DNA of 64,000 nt from Peromyscus leucopus. Lineage: Eukaryota; Chordata; Mammalia; Rodentia; Cricetidae. The stretch is taken from the NCBI RefSeq assembly GCF_004664715.2, contig NC_051084.1, positions 62,571,334 to 62,635,333 of the forward strand. The letters run 5' to 3'. The translations under genes and the position numbers were made by a program. Within the stretch, counting starts at the first letter, position 1, and each line of letters starts with the position of its first letter. This document shows, piece by piece, positions 44,736 through 56,142 of the stretch. Below the pieces are notes generated by a model that worked only from the letters and a program-made list of their open reading frames with translations, did not search any database and was not told the origin of the DNA.

Positions 44736-44876
44736 TTTTCCAAAACAGGGTTTCTCTGTGTATCCCCGGCTGTCTTGAAACCCACTCTGTATTTTGAGGC
44801 TGGCCTGAAACTCAGAAATCCACCTGCCTCTGCCTCCTGAGTGTTGGGATTACAGGTGTGGGTCACCACAGCCCAG
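44736..44876 (-). mobile_element. B1 SINE, antisense
   Basis: 'ccaaaacagggtttctctg', 'gaggctggcctgaaactcag', 'ccacctgcctctgcctcctg' and 'ggattacaggtgtgggtcac' give an antisense B1. The minus-strand 137-codon frame (44669-45082) is this SINE plus the microsatellite. Confidence 0.92.
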
Positions 44877-44941
44877 CCTGGGGTTTGCTTTGTTTGTTTG
44901 TTTATCAAGTTTGTTTTTACTTTGTTGTTGTTTCTTGATTT

Positions 44942-45073
44942 CTTCTTCCTTCCTTCCTTCCTTCCTTCCTTCCTTCCTTCCTTCCTTCCTTCCTTCCTTC
45001 CTTCTATCCTTCCTTCCTTCCTCCCTCCCTTCCTCTCTTCCTTCCTTTCCTTTCCTTTCCTTCTTTCTTTCTT
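44942..45073 (-). repeat. (TTCC)n/(TTTC)n microsatellite
   Basis: About 15 pure CCTT units, then mixed CCTT, CCCT and TTTC units. It adjoins the T-rich tail side of the antisense B4 at 45074, so it is probably derived from that tail. All-pyrimidine on this strand; triplex-capable. Confidence 0.95.
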
Positions 45074-45265
45074 TTGAAACATACATTCATGTATGCTGTA
45101 CCAGCCATATATTGCTGTACTCCATATATTGCCCAGAATACCCTTGCCCTGCTGATACTCTTGTTTCCTGATTACAGGAATCTATGGCCACACTATGTTC
45201 TGCAGCGGGGATGAAGTCAGACCTTCCTAAATGCTGGGCCAGGCAAGCACTCTACAAAAAGAGTG
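45074..45265 (-). mobile_element. B4-type SINE, antisense
   Basis: 'ttgaaacatacattcatgta' (B1-like part), 'ctgattacaggaatctatgg', 'gggatgaagtcagaccttcc' and 'aggcaagcactctac' (ID-like head) are in antisense B4 order. Confidence 0.6.
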
Positions 45266-45269
45266 GATT

Positions 45270-46090
45270 TAAGTATTGAAACTGAAATCGAAACAGTACA
45301 ACCAATTGACATGACAAAAGCAAAGAAAAATTTGGGTCAGTCGTTCATAGGCCCATCCACTAGAGTGAAACATGGTTTAATTGCTGTGATCATGAAAATG
45401 TTTCCACCTTTATTTTTTTCTAAAAGCATTCATCTTTTCTCCTTGTTATTTGTTACATTTTCAAGGCCGTCCCATTTCATTTTTTCCATTTTTATGAATC
45501 GTTGTCTTCAATCTCTGGGACAGTATATTCAAGGTGAGTATTCCTCACTCTTCAGGAATCAAGTTCAACTGGCAATCATAATTAACTATCACAGTGGACA
45601 ATGGGATGGTTTTGGTCACAATAATCCTCTGTTACTAACAAAGGAAAGGATCTTATATTCATAAACAAAACGTGTTATACGCTTTACTGCCCTTGTATAG
45701 TTTAACTTTTAAAAAGACAAAAACATAAAATAGAAGTATGTAAACAATTACAGAGTGGCTATTCATATATGCCCATATAAGTACCATTGTTAAAAAATAT
45801 TACAAAAGCTAGCCCTGAAGGTCCTATATAAAACTGCACTTTCACTTACACTAGAGGTGATCCATATCTTGAATTTTATAGTTACCACCATTAAAATTTA
45901 TTTATAGTTTTACCATTTCTACCGATTTCACTCAAACTGTCATAACTATTTTTAACTGTCATAACTATTTTTAACTTTATAGAAGTAGACTCATATATAT
46001 GTGTATATGATTATGTTTTAAGATATTTACATTCTTAGTAGTTTTTATATGATTTATGTTTTACTTCCTAGGCTAAACACCACGGTCCAT
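45270..46090. other. Single-copy AT-rich stretch
   Basis: Contains a 133-codon frame (45263-45664) without a recognised domain, and a two-copy 19-bp tandem duplication at 45935-45972. No gene is called. Confidence 0.45.
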
Positions 46091-46107
46091 AAGATTCATC
46101 AATATTG

Positions 46108-47505
46108 CCAAGGGCCATGTCTGGGTCCATGGTCGTGCTGCAGCTGGGATCTGTGGTGATGTCCATGGCCGGTGTTAGCACGGGGGTGTGGAGGGTGTCG
46201 GGGTGGGGGTGGGGGTGGGGTGGAGGGTGTCATTGGATCCATGTCCTGTTGAGCTGGATCCACCCTGCACTGGCCCTGGTTGACTGGTTCTGCCTCTTGC
46301 TGGATACTGCAGCAGGTGAGGTAGCCCAGCTCCTCAGGGGAGAGCTTGCACCCCCACCCCCGAACCCCTACCCTGTACTCGGGAAAGATGCACACCCCCC
46401 CCCCATAGGCGTGCACTTCACCTTGGAAGCACGCTAGAGCTGACCTTGTGGTCAGGGACACAGGTGAATCTACCCTGAAGGCATGAGAGCAGGAGAGCTG
46501 ACCTGCCTCCCCCCTCCAGTCAGCTGTTTGGTGGCATGGGTGAGGGAAAGATGCCCTGCCCCCTCTGCCTTTTGCTACCCCTGGCAGGCAAGAGGGCTGC
46601 CGCTGGGTCAGAGTGAGAGAACAAACCCTGCCCCACACCAACTGCAGCCCTCAGGAGAGTGGAGCCTGCACCACACCTGGGCAGCATGCTCGAGCTGACC
46701 CTGATGTTGGATCACAGGTGAGCCATCCCTGAGTGCCTGCGAGCAAGAGAGCCGAACCCACCCCCTTCGTCCGTGTATGCCCGCTACAGCAATCCGGAGG
46801 GAGGGCCCTGCACCTTGCCAGAGCAAAACAGTAGAGCTGCCCCTGGCTGTGTGAGTGAGGGGGACCGGGCTCTGAGGGCCAGAGAGCAAGAGAACTGGCC
46901 CCACTCCTTGCTGAAGGCTGTAGTAGGTGAGCTCGCTGAGGCAATGTTGGAGAGCTCATGGGGTAGTAATGAGGGAAAGCTAAGGAGCTGACCAACCTAG
47001 CTACCACTGAGACTCAGAACCAGGGCTCGAGTTGGCCCACCCCAGCATCCCCCGAACCTATGAACTGTTGGAGCGTGTGAAAGGGATGAGCCTACAGATC
47101 CAAAACAGTAGGATCTCCATGGCACAGGACAAAAACAGAATATCCAAGAGGACCCCCAGTGAAAGCCCATAATCGATGGTGTGGCAGAAACCAAAGGCCT
47201 CAAGCCAGTCCAATGACTCGTGGTAATGAACTCTTGAAACTAAAGACGAATGGACTAAAGAGTAAACGGTGTGTCTCAGTGGGCTACACTACAGCTTCCA
47301 CAACAAGATTCTTCGTTTTTGTTTGGTTTTTCTTTTAAATTCGGTTTTCTTTGGGGTAGGAGGTTGGAAGAGCCGAGGGCAGATGCAAGGGTGTAGGGAG
47401 AGAAATGGGATCAGAATGCATGCTGTGAAATCCACCAAGAATGGATGAAAGTAAAAATAAATGAACAAATAAACAAATAAGTAAATAAAAGGAAAGTGGC
47501 TGAAA
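46108..47505 (+). mobile_element. GC-rich retroposon with 17-bp TSD
   Basis: A 1.4-kb insertion set in AT-rich DNA and bounded by perfect copies of 'aagattcatcaatattg' (46091-46107, 47506-47522). It ends in an A-rich tail ('aaataaatgaacaaataaac' and on), so L1 enzymes mobilised it. The 5' two-thirds is GC-rich with imperfect repeats of a motif like 'gagctgaccctg...gagcaagagagc' (about 46437, 46690, 46832). The 3' third contains 'gaatggactaaagagtaaac' and 'gggctacactacagcttcc', which I associate with a widespread rodent repeat, possibly an L1 3' UTR. Open frames on both strands are composition artefacts. Confidence 0.72.
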
Positions 47506-47674
47506 AAGATTCATCAATATTGTCATTTGCTTATTTTCATCCACTGTGACAATTTAGTGTAATTTATTAAAATCATAATTTATTTACTTAATCTACTTGT
47601 TTGGAATCGTCTCCAGCTTTGAGTTTTATTAACAATAATGTTGAGACTATTTCTTCACACAAACTTTGATACAT

Positions 47675-47815
47675 TTTAACATGGTCTGCATCATTTGGAA
47701 GATTTCTTAAAGCAGTAGTGGCTGGACCTCCTCCCCAGAGGTTTGGATGTGGTGGTACCCAGGACTTTACATTTTTTAAAAATAAATACCCAGGAGACAT
47801 TGATGCTTACTGGCC
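47675..47815 (-). mobile_element. MER5-type hAT (Charlie) remnant
   Basis: 'catttggaagatttcttaaa', 'ggacctcctccccagaggtt' and 'cccaggagacattgatgctt' follow the antisense MER5A/B layout, a non-autonomous hAT transposon of early mammals. Confidence 0.6.
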
Positions 47816-47854
47816 TGGGAATTATCCTTTGAGATGACAGGTCTGGCTCTAGGT

Positions 47855-48005
47855 ACTCAGCCTTGGCCCACAGACTAGCAGAACGGCCTTCACCTAGGAG
47901 GCTGCAGCCCTGTGGACTTTCAGATTTTATCCCAGACGTACACAATTAGAAGTTAATTCTAACAAGGTCCTTGTGATTTAAGTGTGCATTAAAGTTTGAG
48001 ATAAA
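47855..48005 (+). mobile_element. MER5-type hAT (Charlie) remnant
   Basis: 'cttcacctaggaggctg', 'tctaacaaggtccttgtgat' and 'gtgcattaaagtttgaga' match the sense 3' half of MER5A ('taacaagccctccaggtgat', 'cacgctaaagtttgaga'). Opposite in orientation to its neighbour at 47675. Confidence 0.6.
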
Positions 48006-48009
48006 TCGC

Positions 48010-48590
48010 TGTAGGTTATGAGAAACCTGAAACAGAATTTTTGAGGTTTTAGAATAGAGAGAACTTTAATATTTCTAGATAATATTGACTTGATTTTGTA
48101 GTATATTTATAATTTACACACCCATTGCCAGAAATTGATATACATGAGTAACTATCTCTTAGGTAAAGAAAAATAGCTATCCTTTAATTTTGATGCACTT
48201 TCCAAAATTATATTTAACTCAACGCCCTCCAAATTTCTTCTCATTGCCTCCTTAAGTGAGGACAGGAGTTAATCAAATCGTGTAAGCTCCTTACTTATAA
48301 AGTCACCCTTTTAGGTGTAGAGAAAACTATAAGCTCTACAGAGAGTTAAGAAAAAAATAGTCATTGAGGACTGAAAACTGTTCGAACACAGCAGTTGCCC
48401 TGACTTGAAGAGGTGATGCTGACCAGTGGCCAGAATATTTTTTAAAAATATTTTAGATAAACAAAAGCAGAACAAATTTTTAAGAAAAATAGTCAGTATG
48501 GGAGATAATTTAAATTTTAACAGAAGAACTTTCCAACAGAAGCAGTGTGATAATTTTTCTCAGATGTAAAATAAATACTTAGAAAAAAAT
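48010..48590. other. AT-rich spacer
   Basis: No gene or repeat recognised. Confidence 0.45.
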
Positions 48591-48594
48591 AAGA

Positions 48595-48745
48595 TCTAAA
48601 ATCAGAAAGAGGACAGGGGAAGAGAAAGGGGGCAGAAGGAGGGTAGCAGGATAAAAGAGAGTATCGAGGGGATGAATAGAATCAAAGTAATGACACACAT
48701 ATACAAAAATATGAGAATGAAACCTATTATTTTGTACAGTAGCTA
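48595..48745 (+). mobile_element. Rodent L1 3' end
   Basis: 'gggaagagaaagggggcag', 'aatcaaagtaatgacacac', 'atatgagaatgaaacctatt' and 'ttttgtacag' match the last part of a rodent L1 3' UTR in sense. Confidence 0.6.
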
Positions 48746-48749
48746 TCTA

Positions 48750-50335
48750 ACTAAGTGATGTGATCTTAATTTTTCCTATTTGCATAAATTTTGCATACTC
48801 AGAATAAATTGGCTTAAGAATTGCATATTAGGTTCAACAAATACCTTGTTGACATGCATGCTTTTATATATATATATATTTCCTTAATAAGGTATGTTCT
48901 TTTTTCTGAGGTACAAAAAGATGGTGGAGCAAACCCAACTTTCTGATCTCTCTTTCTTACTCTTTTAGATATTCATTTTAAAATCTATGAAAATATCAGC
49001 TGGGTAGCACATAAAACAGGAAAAATCATTTACCATAACAAAGGAAGTATAAGCAGGAAAAAAAATCCAAACAAAACCACTTCTAATATTTTCGTACAAC
49101 TTTGGATATACCTTAAATTATATTTCATGCAAAAACAACATGAAAGCTAGTTTTGAAATATTTTATGTATTTAAATGCAAAGATTTAACATTCCACTTAA
49201 TGTCTTTTTAATTGTACTAATATTATGGTGGTTTGAGCCTACTTAAGGATAATTAAGCATAGAACAATAGCTTTAAAAGTGTAGCTCTTTTCATAATATA
49301 ATCATTTATGCTAAATGCACTATAAATTGAAATAGCAATAATGTTGGAGACAAAAATAAGCTTGCAAGGAAAGTCTGTAATAGCTTAACATAATGATGTC
49401 ATTACACATTATAGATACAAATGCTAAGCTTCGCTAATAAGGGGGCTCTGGATATTTTCATTTATTTTCTCATTCAAGTGTTATTACTTTACCACTGATA
49501 CCTTCCTACAGTCAAAAGTCTAATCAATTAGAAGTCTCTCACTGGTCTCCATTAAGCAGAAGGATTTTTCTTTCTTCTTTGTTTGTATATTGGCTCCTCA
49601 AAGACCTAAAGTTCTCACTAACCAAAGTGAGTGTATGTACAACTACCCAATTGATCAGCACTATGGCAACGTCATGCCTCCTTGATCAACAAAGCTATGC
49701 CCATGACCATTCCTAAACGTTTGCTGAGTTCTAAAACATAACTAGACTGATTCAACAGACCCACGTACCTCCTCATCAAATGCTACAATAATTAAGTCAT
49801 CCCATGATTATCTATCTTCCAATGATTATCTAGCATGCACAATCACTTTGTATTTTTTTCCTTAGTATTTCAGCTTGCTAGGTCACCATCAAAGATCACT
49901 ACCCATCTGATTGCAAATACCTGTCAAATCTCTGTCTTACCGATTGGTAAATATGAGGACAGAAAAGTTTCAGTACTGCTGACTTCTGTGTAGTTAGCTA
50001 TCTGCAAGATTGCTACAGTTGTTAGCAGTATCTGGCATAGGATTCCTACCCATTTTAAATGGATTCATTTGCCACAAGACTCTGGCATTACCCAACACGC
50101 TACCAGCAGCCAATTCTTATGTGGCATTATATGAGGAGCTGCCCACGTCTGTGCACCCTCAAATTTATCTTTCACCAGCCTCCTTTACTGATGAAAGTTT
50201 CACCATGGAAACACTTAATACTACAGTTAAGGCATTACCTCCAGGATGTCCTAATAAAATAAAAACAACCAGAACATCAGTATAAGTGAGACTTTTAATT
50301 AAAAGACTCCTCTTAGTTAAAAGATGCATTAAGTG
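48750..50335. other. AT-rich repeat-poor block, candidate regulatory DNA
   Basis: No confident repeat. 'atttgcat'-type octamers occur near 48779-48800. 49195-49560 is dense in homeodomain-like words ('taattg', 'ggataattaagc', 'taatcaattagaag') and has 'atgatgtcattac'. A 91-codon frame at 50010-50285 has no domain. Confidence 0.35.
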
Positions 50336-50339
50336 ATCT

Positions 50340-50895
50340 TGGGGTGCCCAGTCACAATTGGTACTTCACAATTGGTACTTCAATGCAATCCCTATACCTA
50401 AGGCTCAGGGAACATCGTGGAAGGGGTGAGAGGATTATAAGAGCTAGATGACCAGACCTTTGTTACAAGATACTGTCTTCTAGACATGCCAGGGAAGGTG
50501 CACCTGTGAAATCACAACAATATGGTCACTTAAACAAGACCTGGATAATGACAATCCCAGTTGACATACCAATGGGAAAGGAGGAAATTTCCCAATGCTG
50601 TATGCTTAGATGAAGGACAACAGGCAGTCAATGGCTGCTAAGGGAAAGGGAATCAGTTTTCTCCAAGGCTGAGAACCCAGATAGGTCATCAAGTCCCAAG
50701 TGTTCAGCCCTTAGCCCATGTACATTGGTAGATTTGGGGAGGATTTTGGGTGTGTGTGTATGTGCACGTGCATAGCAATATTAATTATAAAAGAGGTCAT
50801 GAGAGGGAGTGTGGGAGGCACAGGAAGAATTGGGAGGGGGGAATGAAAATTGATGTTCTCCAAAAATTATTACAAGATTTAATTTGAATTTTTAA
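50340..50895 (+). mobile_element. Rodent L1 3' UTR
   Basis: 'ctaaggctcagggaacatcg', 'tataagagctagatgaccag', 'caacaatatggtcacttaaa', 'gggaaagggaatcagtttt', 'ggtcatcaagtcccaagtg' and 'agaggtcatgagagggag' track a rodent (Lx-type) L1 3' UTR to its end in sense. It contains a two-copy 14-bp tandem duplication at 50353-50380. Confidence 0.68.
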
Positions 50896-50896
50896 A

Positions 50897-51092
50897 ATTA
50901 CGTGTGTGTGTGTGTGTGGGCGGGGGTCTGTTCACATTAATGCAGGTGCTCACAGAGATTAGAAGCCTTGATCCCCTGGAGCTGATGTTACAGGCAGTTG
51001 TAAGGTACTCAATGTAATGCTGGGAAAAGAGCTCATGTCCTCTTTAAGAACAATGCGTACTATTAATCTCTGAGCCATTTCTCCAGCTATGT
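50897..51092 (-). mobile_element. B3-type SINE, antisense
   Basis: TG-rich start, 'cctggagctgatgttacagg', 'agagctcatgtcctctt' and 'ctctgagccatttctccagc' are antisense B2/B3 order. It abuts the L1 tail. Confidence 0.75.
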
Positions 51093-51094
51093 GA

Positions 51095-54000
51095 CTCTTG
51101 AGAAGCCCATGCATATACTGTATGTAAACTATCCTTCCCTTAAATGCCTCTATGCCTTAATGCTTGTACATCTATATTATTCCTTTTCCTAATGAACATT
51201 GGTCTGTAGCACTCAAACATTTGGACACATACACGTTTATTCTAAGATGTATTGAAACACAGGATGAAAGCTGCAGTGGGAGTAAGAATATATAAATATG
51301 GGGAGAAAAATTAAAATTAAAGAGCTTTCTTGCTGTTTAATCCTTTCATCCACTAATCCATCTGAGTCAATCCATGTCAAGCCTCACCCTGCTAATGCCA
51401 TTTTGTCCTCTACTTTGAATGTATCAGTTTCTCACTAATTAGCCCTAATGCCATCCAATGGCTGGGATACAGAAACAAGCACCGGCCCTACCTGTGTCCC
51501 ACCTGTGCCCTCCTCTCTGTTCCTAATGGCACTCACTTAGAGCAAAACTGTGACTTTCCCCAGACATCTCCTCCCAGTAGGTGTGATGTAAGACCTACCA
51601 TGACGCTGGATCTATCAACCTGGTGTCTGGTATCAGCTGTGATGTTCCAGGAATCCTCTCCATTGCCTCAATAAGGTCCTTGTTTTAAGACGCTTATTGG
51701 GGGGGGGGGGTAGCAAGAGTTGAACCCTTGCACGAATGTGATCATGAAATTAGCTAACAGAAACGCACAATGATACATAAAGCAGTTTTGATAGAAATAA
51801 GAAATAAGTCTGCAGGAAATGGCATTTTCCATAATAGCTTCAACTTTAGGGACATTCTTGACAATCATGAAAAAAAAAACAAAAACAAAACCGTAGGTGT
51901 GAGTCCTGAGAGGGGAAATGGGGTCAAGAGGAAGCCTGCTTTAGACCTGCATACCAGTTGGTACAACCTCATCACCCATTTACAATTCCACATGTAAGAG
52001 CACATTTACCTAGAAAGGATGAGCCATCCTGAGAGCACAATGGGGTAGTTAGTCGTTGAGATTAGAGCTTCTGTGTCATCTGACAGCTCCCCACAAAATC
52101 CTTCCAAAGCCAGCATCAGCACATGGCAGCCTTTCCTAAGAACATAAAACAGAAACACTCCTTAGGAACGCTTTGTTGTGCTTCTCGCCCGCTCTAACCT
52201 GGAGTTCTGCCACCCCACCCCCAATCCAGAGAACCTGTATGTCCTCAGTGATTTCATCTACACAGCTTTCGTAGCCTTAGAATCTTAACTACCGCTCCTG
52301 TTGGAGCATGTGCGGGAGTGTGTGCATGAATGAGGAGGAGAGAAGGCAATTGGATTCCATAAAAGTTCTGAATTGTGTTGTATTTCACTGCTTTCAAATA
52401 CCTGTCTGTGTAACTCACACTAAACACCATTTACCTCCCAAGAAGTGGTACTCCTGGGTGCACGGTAACCAGCAGACACTGCTCCTCTATTATTATTAAC
52501 ACTAGTTATTACCTACAGTCTCATTTGTGAAGCAATTTTGATATGAAAATATTTAATATATAAAAATATGGAAAAATATAGACTTCTTAACAAGGAATCC
52601 TAGACTACAAGAAATACAAGATCAAGAGAAATTATCATCCTTAGCTTTTACAAACTTTTATTTGTTACAAAATATTGTAGTTCAGAACTCACATATAATT
52701 CATTCTGACTCTAAAAGAACGGAGTAATTCTATTCTAAATTTAGTAAAGTTCAAAAGGTAAAAACTGAGTGTAACATTAGCTGAAATAAATGAGTGATTA
52801 CCAGATAGCAAATATTGCATGACCATTTTTGAGGACTAAGTACAGTGAAAATGAATAATTTACTTGTTTGAAGTATGTTACCAGGGATCTATACTGGCCT
52901 TATGCAGACTAGATTGTAACAACATAAATTAAAGGTAGAAAAGAGTCATAATTTTACTGTTTTCTTAATAACCTTTTGCAAGGAGATGATGTAACACATT
53001 ACTGGTCCACAGCAGGGTAGCAACATCTAAGAGTTATTTTGCATCTCATGAAGAACATTGGCCTGCTTTTCAATTTACTAGGGAGGTCCATGATATATAA
53101 TCTTAGGTGGCAGGTCTCCTGACTTGATGGACATATAGTTCTGAGTTTATCTGGGAGTATGTCCACTTTAGATATATCTAAGTGGGACTGTCACTGTGGA
53201 GTTGATAGCCATGGTACTGACTCAGTCATCATGGCACTGAATTTTGAGGGCTGGATGTCATTAGTGGTGCTTCATTTTTTATTGAGATAGAATATAGCAT
53301 ATAAGGATGCAATCAAGAATCAGGAAAAGGCTTTGGAAATAAAATATTTAGCACAGTTGGGGAGGGGGTAGGGTATAGGAAAAAAAAAAAAACAGGCTTA
53401 TCCTGGAGGCATCAGAACTGGCTAGAGCGGAGTGAGGATGCCCTGGCTAGTCTTTATGTGATGGCTAGTTTTATGAGAAGATCAGGAAATTTTAGACCAG
53501 ATGACACCTGGAGATATGCTCTCATCATCCACCCAACCCAACCTACACCTCTCTGGCTGCCATGGTTACAAGCTGTGAGGGCTCTCTGTGGTCTAGCTTG
53601 CTTAACTTGTCTTTAATAGTTAGTAAACTCACTCTCAGGCAGTACCTGTAGGGACCTAAACCCTCTCTGCTTTAGTACCAGAGCATAATAAGGTGGATTA
53701 AGAGTTGGAGACCTGACTACTTACAAAAGCCTTTAAATGGATTAGAACGTGTTGTTTTCCTGTGCAGATAGCTTAGGCCACTTTAAACATAATGTAATCA
53801 TAATGCCAGGGACTTAGCAATCTTTCATTTCTGATCTGAAAGCACGCTATGAACAAAGGCTTATCACCATTTAGTAAAAATGGAAAGGGTGCAGCACAAT
53901 TATAGTAAAATGGAAGTTTGATTTTGTAGCTGTTCTGCAGGTATCATGTACTTAGAATTGTTGCTTGTGCCATTCAAGTAAAAGGGGGTAAATTTGCAAA

Positions 54001-54275
54001 AGAAAGGAGTTTAAAACTGGTATATCTACATTAGTTGTCCAGCTGAAGTGAATTTACATGGTAATTATTTAATATTCCAATGTTTTTGCCTATGTGTGCA
54101 GAAGCCAATGCTTTATTAGGTTTTTCTATGTATTGCATAGATTCTTATATAGATAATTGCTGGGCTGTCACACCCAGGGAACAATTATTGGATCCCAACA
54201 CAGTAATAAAACATAGGTTCAGATATACTCCCAAAATGAGTATATAGAGTAAAACTGAAAGCCATTATTTACCGT
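51095..54275. other. Long single-copy stretch
   Basis: About 3.2 kb in which I recognise no confident repeat or gene. A 12-base G run lies at 51699-51710 and an A run near 53379-53392. Around 53458-53720 the start 'gatggctagttttatgag' faintly recalls the rodent repeat at 41245. Small frames lack domains. Confidence 0.45.
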
Positions 54276-54278
54276 TGC

Positions 54279-54502
54279 TTTTAATTTTTTATTTTTTTAA
54301 TGTTTTTGTGTGTGGATGTTTTGTCTCTATGTATATCTGGGCACCACATGAATGTAGTGCCATCAGAGGCAAGGAGATGTGGGATCCCATGGAACTAAAG
54401 TTATGGACAGCTGTGAACCACTGTGTGGGTGCTGGGAATTGAATCCCCATCCTCTGCAAGAGCAGCCAATACTTTACCTGCTGAGCTGTCTCTCCAGCCC
54501 CT
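54279..54502 (-). mobile_element. B3-type SINE, antisense
   Basis: 'gtgtgtggatgttttgtctc', 'gggcaccacatgaatgtag', 'gggtgctgggaattgaatcc', 'cctctgcaagagcagcc' and 'ctgagctgtctctccagccc' form a near-complete antisense B2/B3. Frame 54289-54540 is its translation. Confidence 0.9.
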
Positions 54503-54539
54503 ACTGTTATTTTTTGTGAGAAACTAGATGATATACACA

Positions 54540-54660
54540 TTCATTGTATGCATGTTCACTGAGGCCCTAGTACGTATGAAACACTGTTAAGTATTGAGGG
54601 TATACTAGTAATAGACAAAGCAAAGAATCTGAGAAAAATGGGTGTTCATGTCATATTCTG
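54540..54660 (+). mobile_element. Possible L2-type ancient repeat
   Basis: 'tgttcactgaggccctagta' and 'cactgttaagtattgagggt' recall the old 'tgtgccaggcactgtgctaagc' type repeat. A similar fragment lies at 56618. Confidence 0.35.
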
Positions 54661-54664
54661 GCAT

Positions 54665-56140
54665 ATGTTAGTATTCAGAAGGTGAGCACAGGAGAAAAAG
54701 CAGGAAAGGAGCTGGAGAAAGAGGCTGCAATGAGGTAAAAGCAGCACCAGGAACCTGGAGTCCCACGGGTGAATGATAATGGAAGACACCAAAGCAGGAG
54801 AGAGATTAATTAATTAGACAGGCACTGGGAAAGAGAAAAATAAAAAGGGGAACATGGCCATTAGCTTGGTCTCAGAGGAAAGCACAAAATCTGAGGGTAC
54901 TGAAAAGGAAGAATGAGGCAGGGGAGTGGACATGGTCACTACAGCAAAAGCCTTTTAATGAGGTTTTATACTGAATGAAAGAGAAAGAAATGGGGGTAGT
55001 TCAGTTCTCTGGATGTCCAGAGAGTTCTTTAAGTAAGTTGGTGGTATAATCGCAAGCATGTTTGATGATTAATAGATAAGGAGAAAGCCATGACAATTGC
55101 TGGAAGGAAAGTCCTAAGACTCTGAAATGAGGCCAGTCCTAAGCACAGGCAAGGGATCCAGCTTTGATGGATGCAGGCACATCTCATGTGTAGAAATCAA
55201 GAGTCAGCATGTGGGAACAAACATAGACAGATTGCTGACTTCAAAAGGAGGAAGATGGGAGATTTGTTGGCTTTCTTTTGAATGAACTTTTGAATGAACA
55301 TTGAGGAGTTGTGGCATAGAATTTATGAGGACTGAGGAAACAGTGGCATGAAAACGTAGAAACATGGACTTACACTCTTGCTTTTCCCCAGTAATACTCA
55401 GCTACTTGAAATGACTTTAAAGATGAACAGGGGTTTTAACTAGCTAGTGGACTAAGTGGAATCAGAAAAATAAAGTAATAAGAAGAAATTAACATTACCA
55501 AGGAATTAAACATTTAGAGGTAATCAATGTCTGTGGTTATAGAATAAAATACTAAAGACATAAGTGATGTCATCATCACTGTCAACCAGAGTAAAGTGAT
55601 GGGAAAAAAAAGACATCTAAGGTGCCACAAGAAAAAGCATGATGGCTTTGAAGAGGCCATAGATAGGATGGGTAACTCTACAAATGAATTTTTAAAAACC
55701 TAGGCTTACAATAGTAGCTTCTGCAAGACACGAGTTCATTTCTATCTCTGATTACAGCCTCAATACAAGGAGGAAGTCCATGGAGATGTGCTGCTGTGAT
55801 GTGTGGCGCAGACACTGAGAGAATCAGAGATTCTGGCCTCTTTCTCTAGCCCCTGTAAGTGACCCTCATTCACGTGTTCAAAACTGGGTCATCATTTTCA
55901 TATGCAGGGGGATCGTTAGAAATAAGCTGCTTTCTATTCATATCACTTCTATTCACATGCTGACCATATCTTCATGGTCATATGAGACACGTGAGGACTC
56001 CTCATATGGCTGCACTTCCCAATCAGAAATTATTGTTAATTGACCTAATGACTAGTCATTACTCAAAGGAGTACAATGTCATGAAGCATGGTGATCTCTT
56101 CGCCTACAAGTGTAACTCTACAAGAATAATGGCAGTTGCT
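54665..56140. other. Single-copy stretch
   Basis: About 1.5 kb without a confident repeat. Has a 12-bp tandem duplication at 55275-55298 ('cttttgaatgaa' twice). A 110-codon frame at 55982-56314 runs into the MaLR LTR and is not called a gene. Confidence 0.45.
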
Positions 56141-56142
56141 TT

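Noticed and set aside
44669..45086. Lys/Glu/Arg-rich 137-codon frame and Pro-Ser-Phe frames
   Set aside because: Translations of the CCTT microsatellite and the flanking antisense B1.
45263..45664. 133-codon frame
   Set aside because: AT-rich hydrophobic product with no recognised domain; it begins at the edge of a B4 SINE.
46099..47203. Cluster of 70-180 codon frames on both strands
   Set aside because: They lie in the GC-rich retroposon, where stops are rare by composition. Frames overlap on both strands and none has a domain.
50010..50285. 91-codon frame upstream of the L1 3' UTR
   Set aside because: No similarity to L1 ORF2 or any domain I know; a second frame overlaps it on the same strand.
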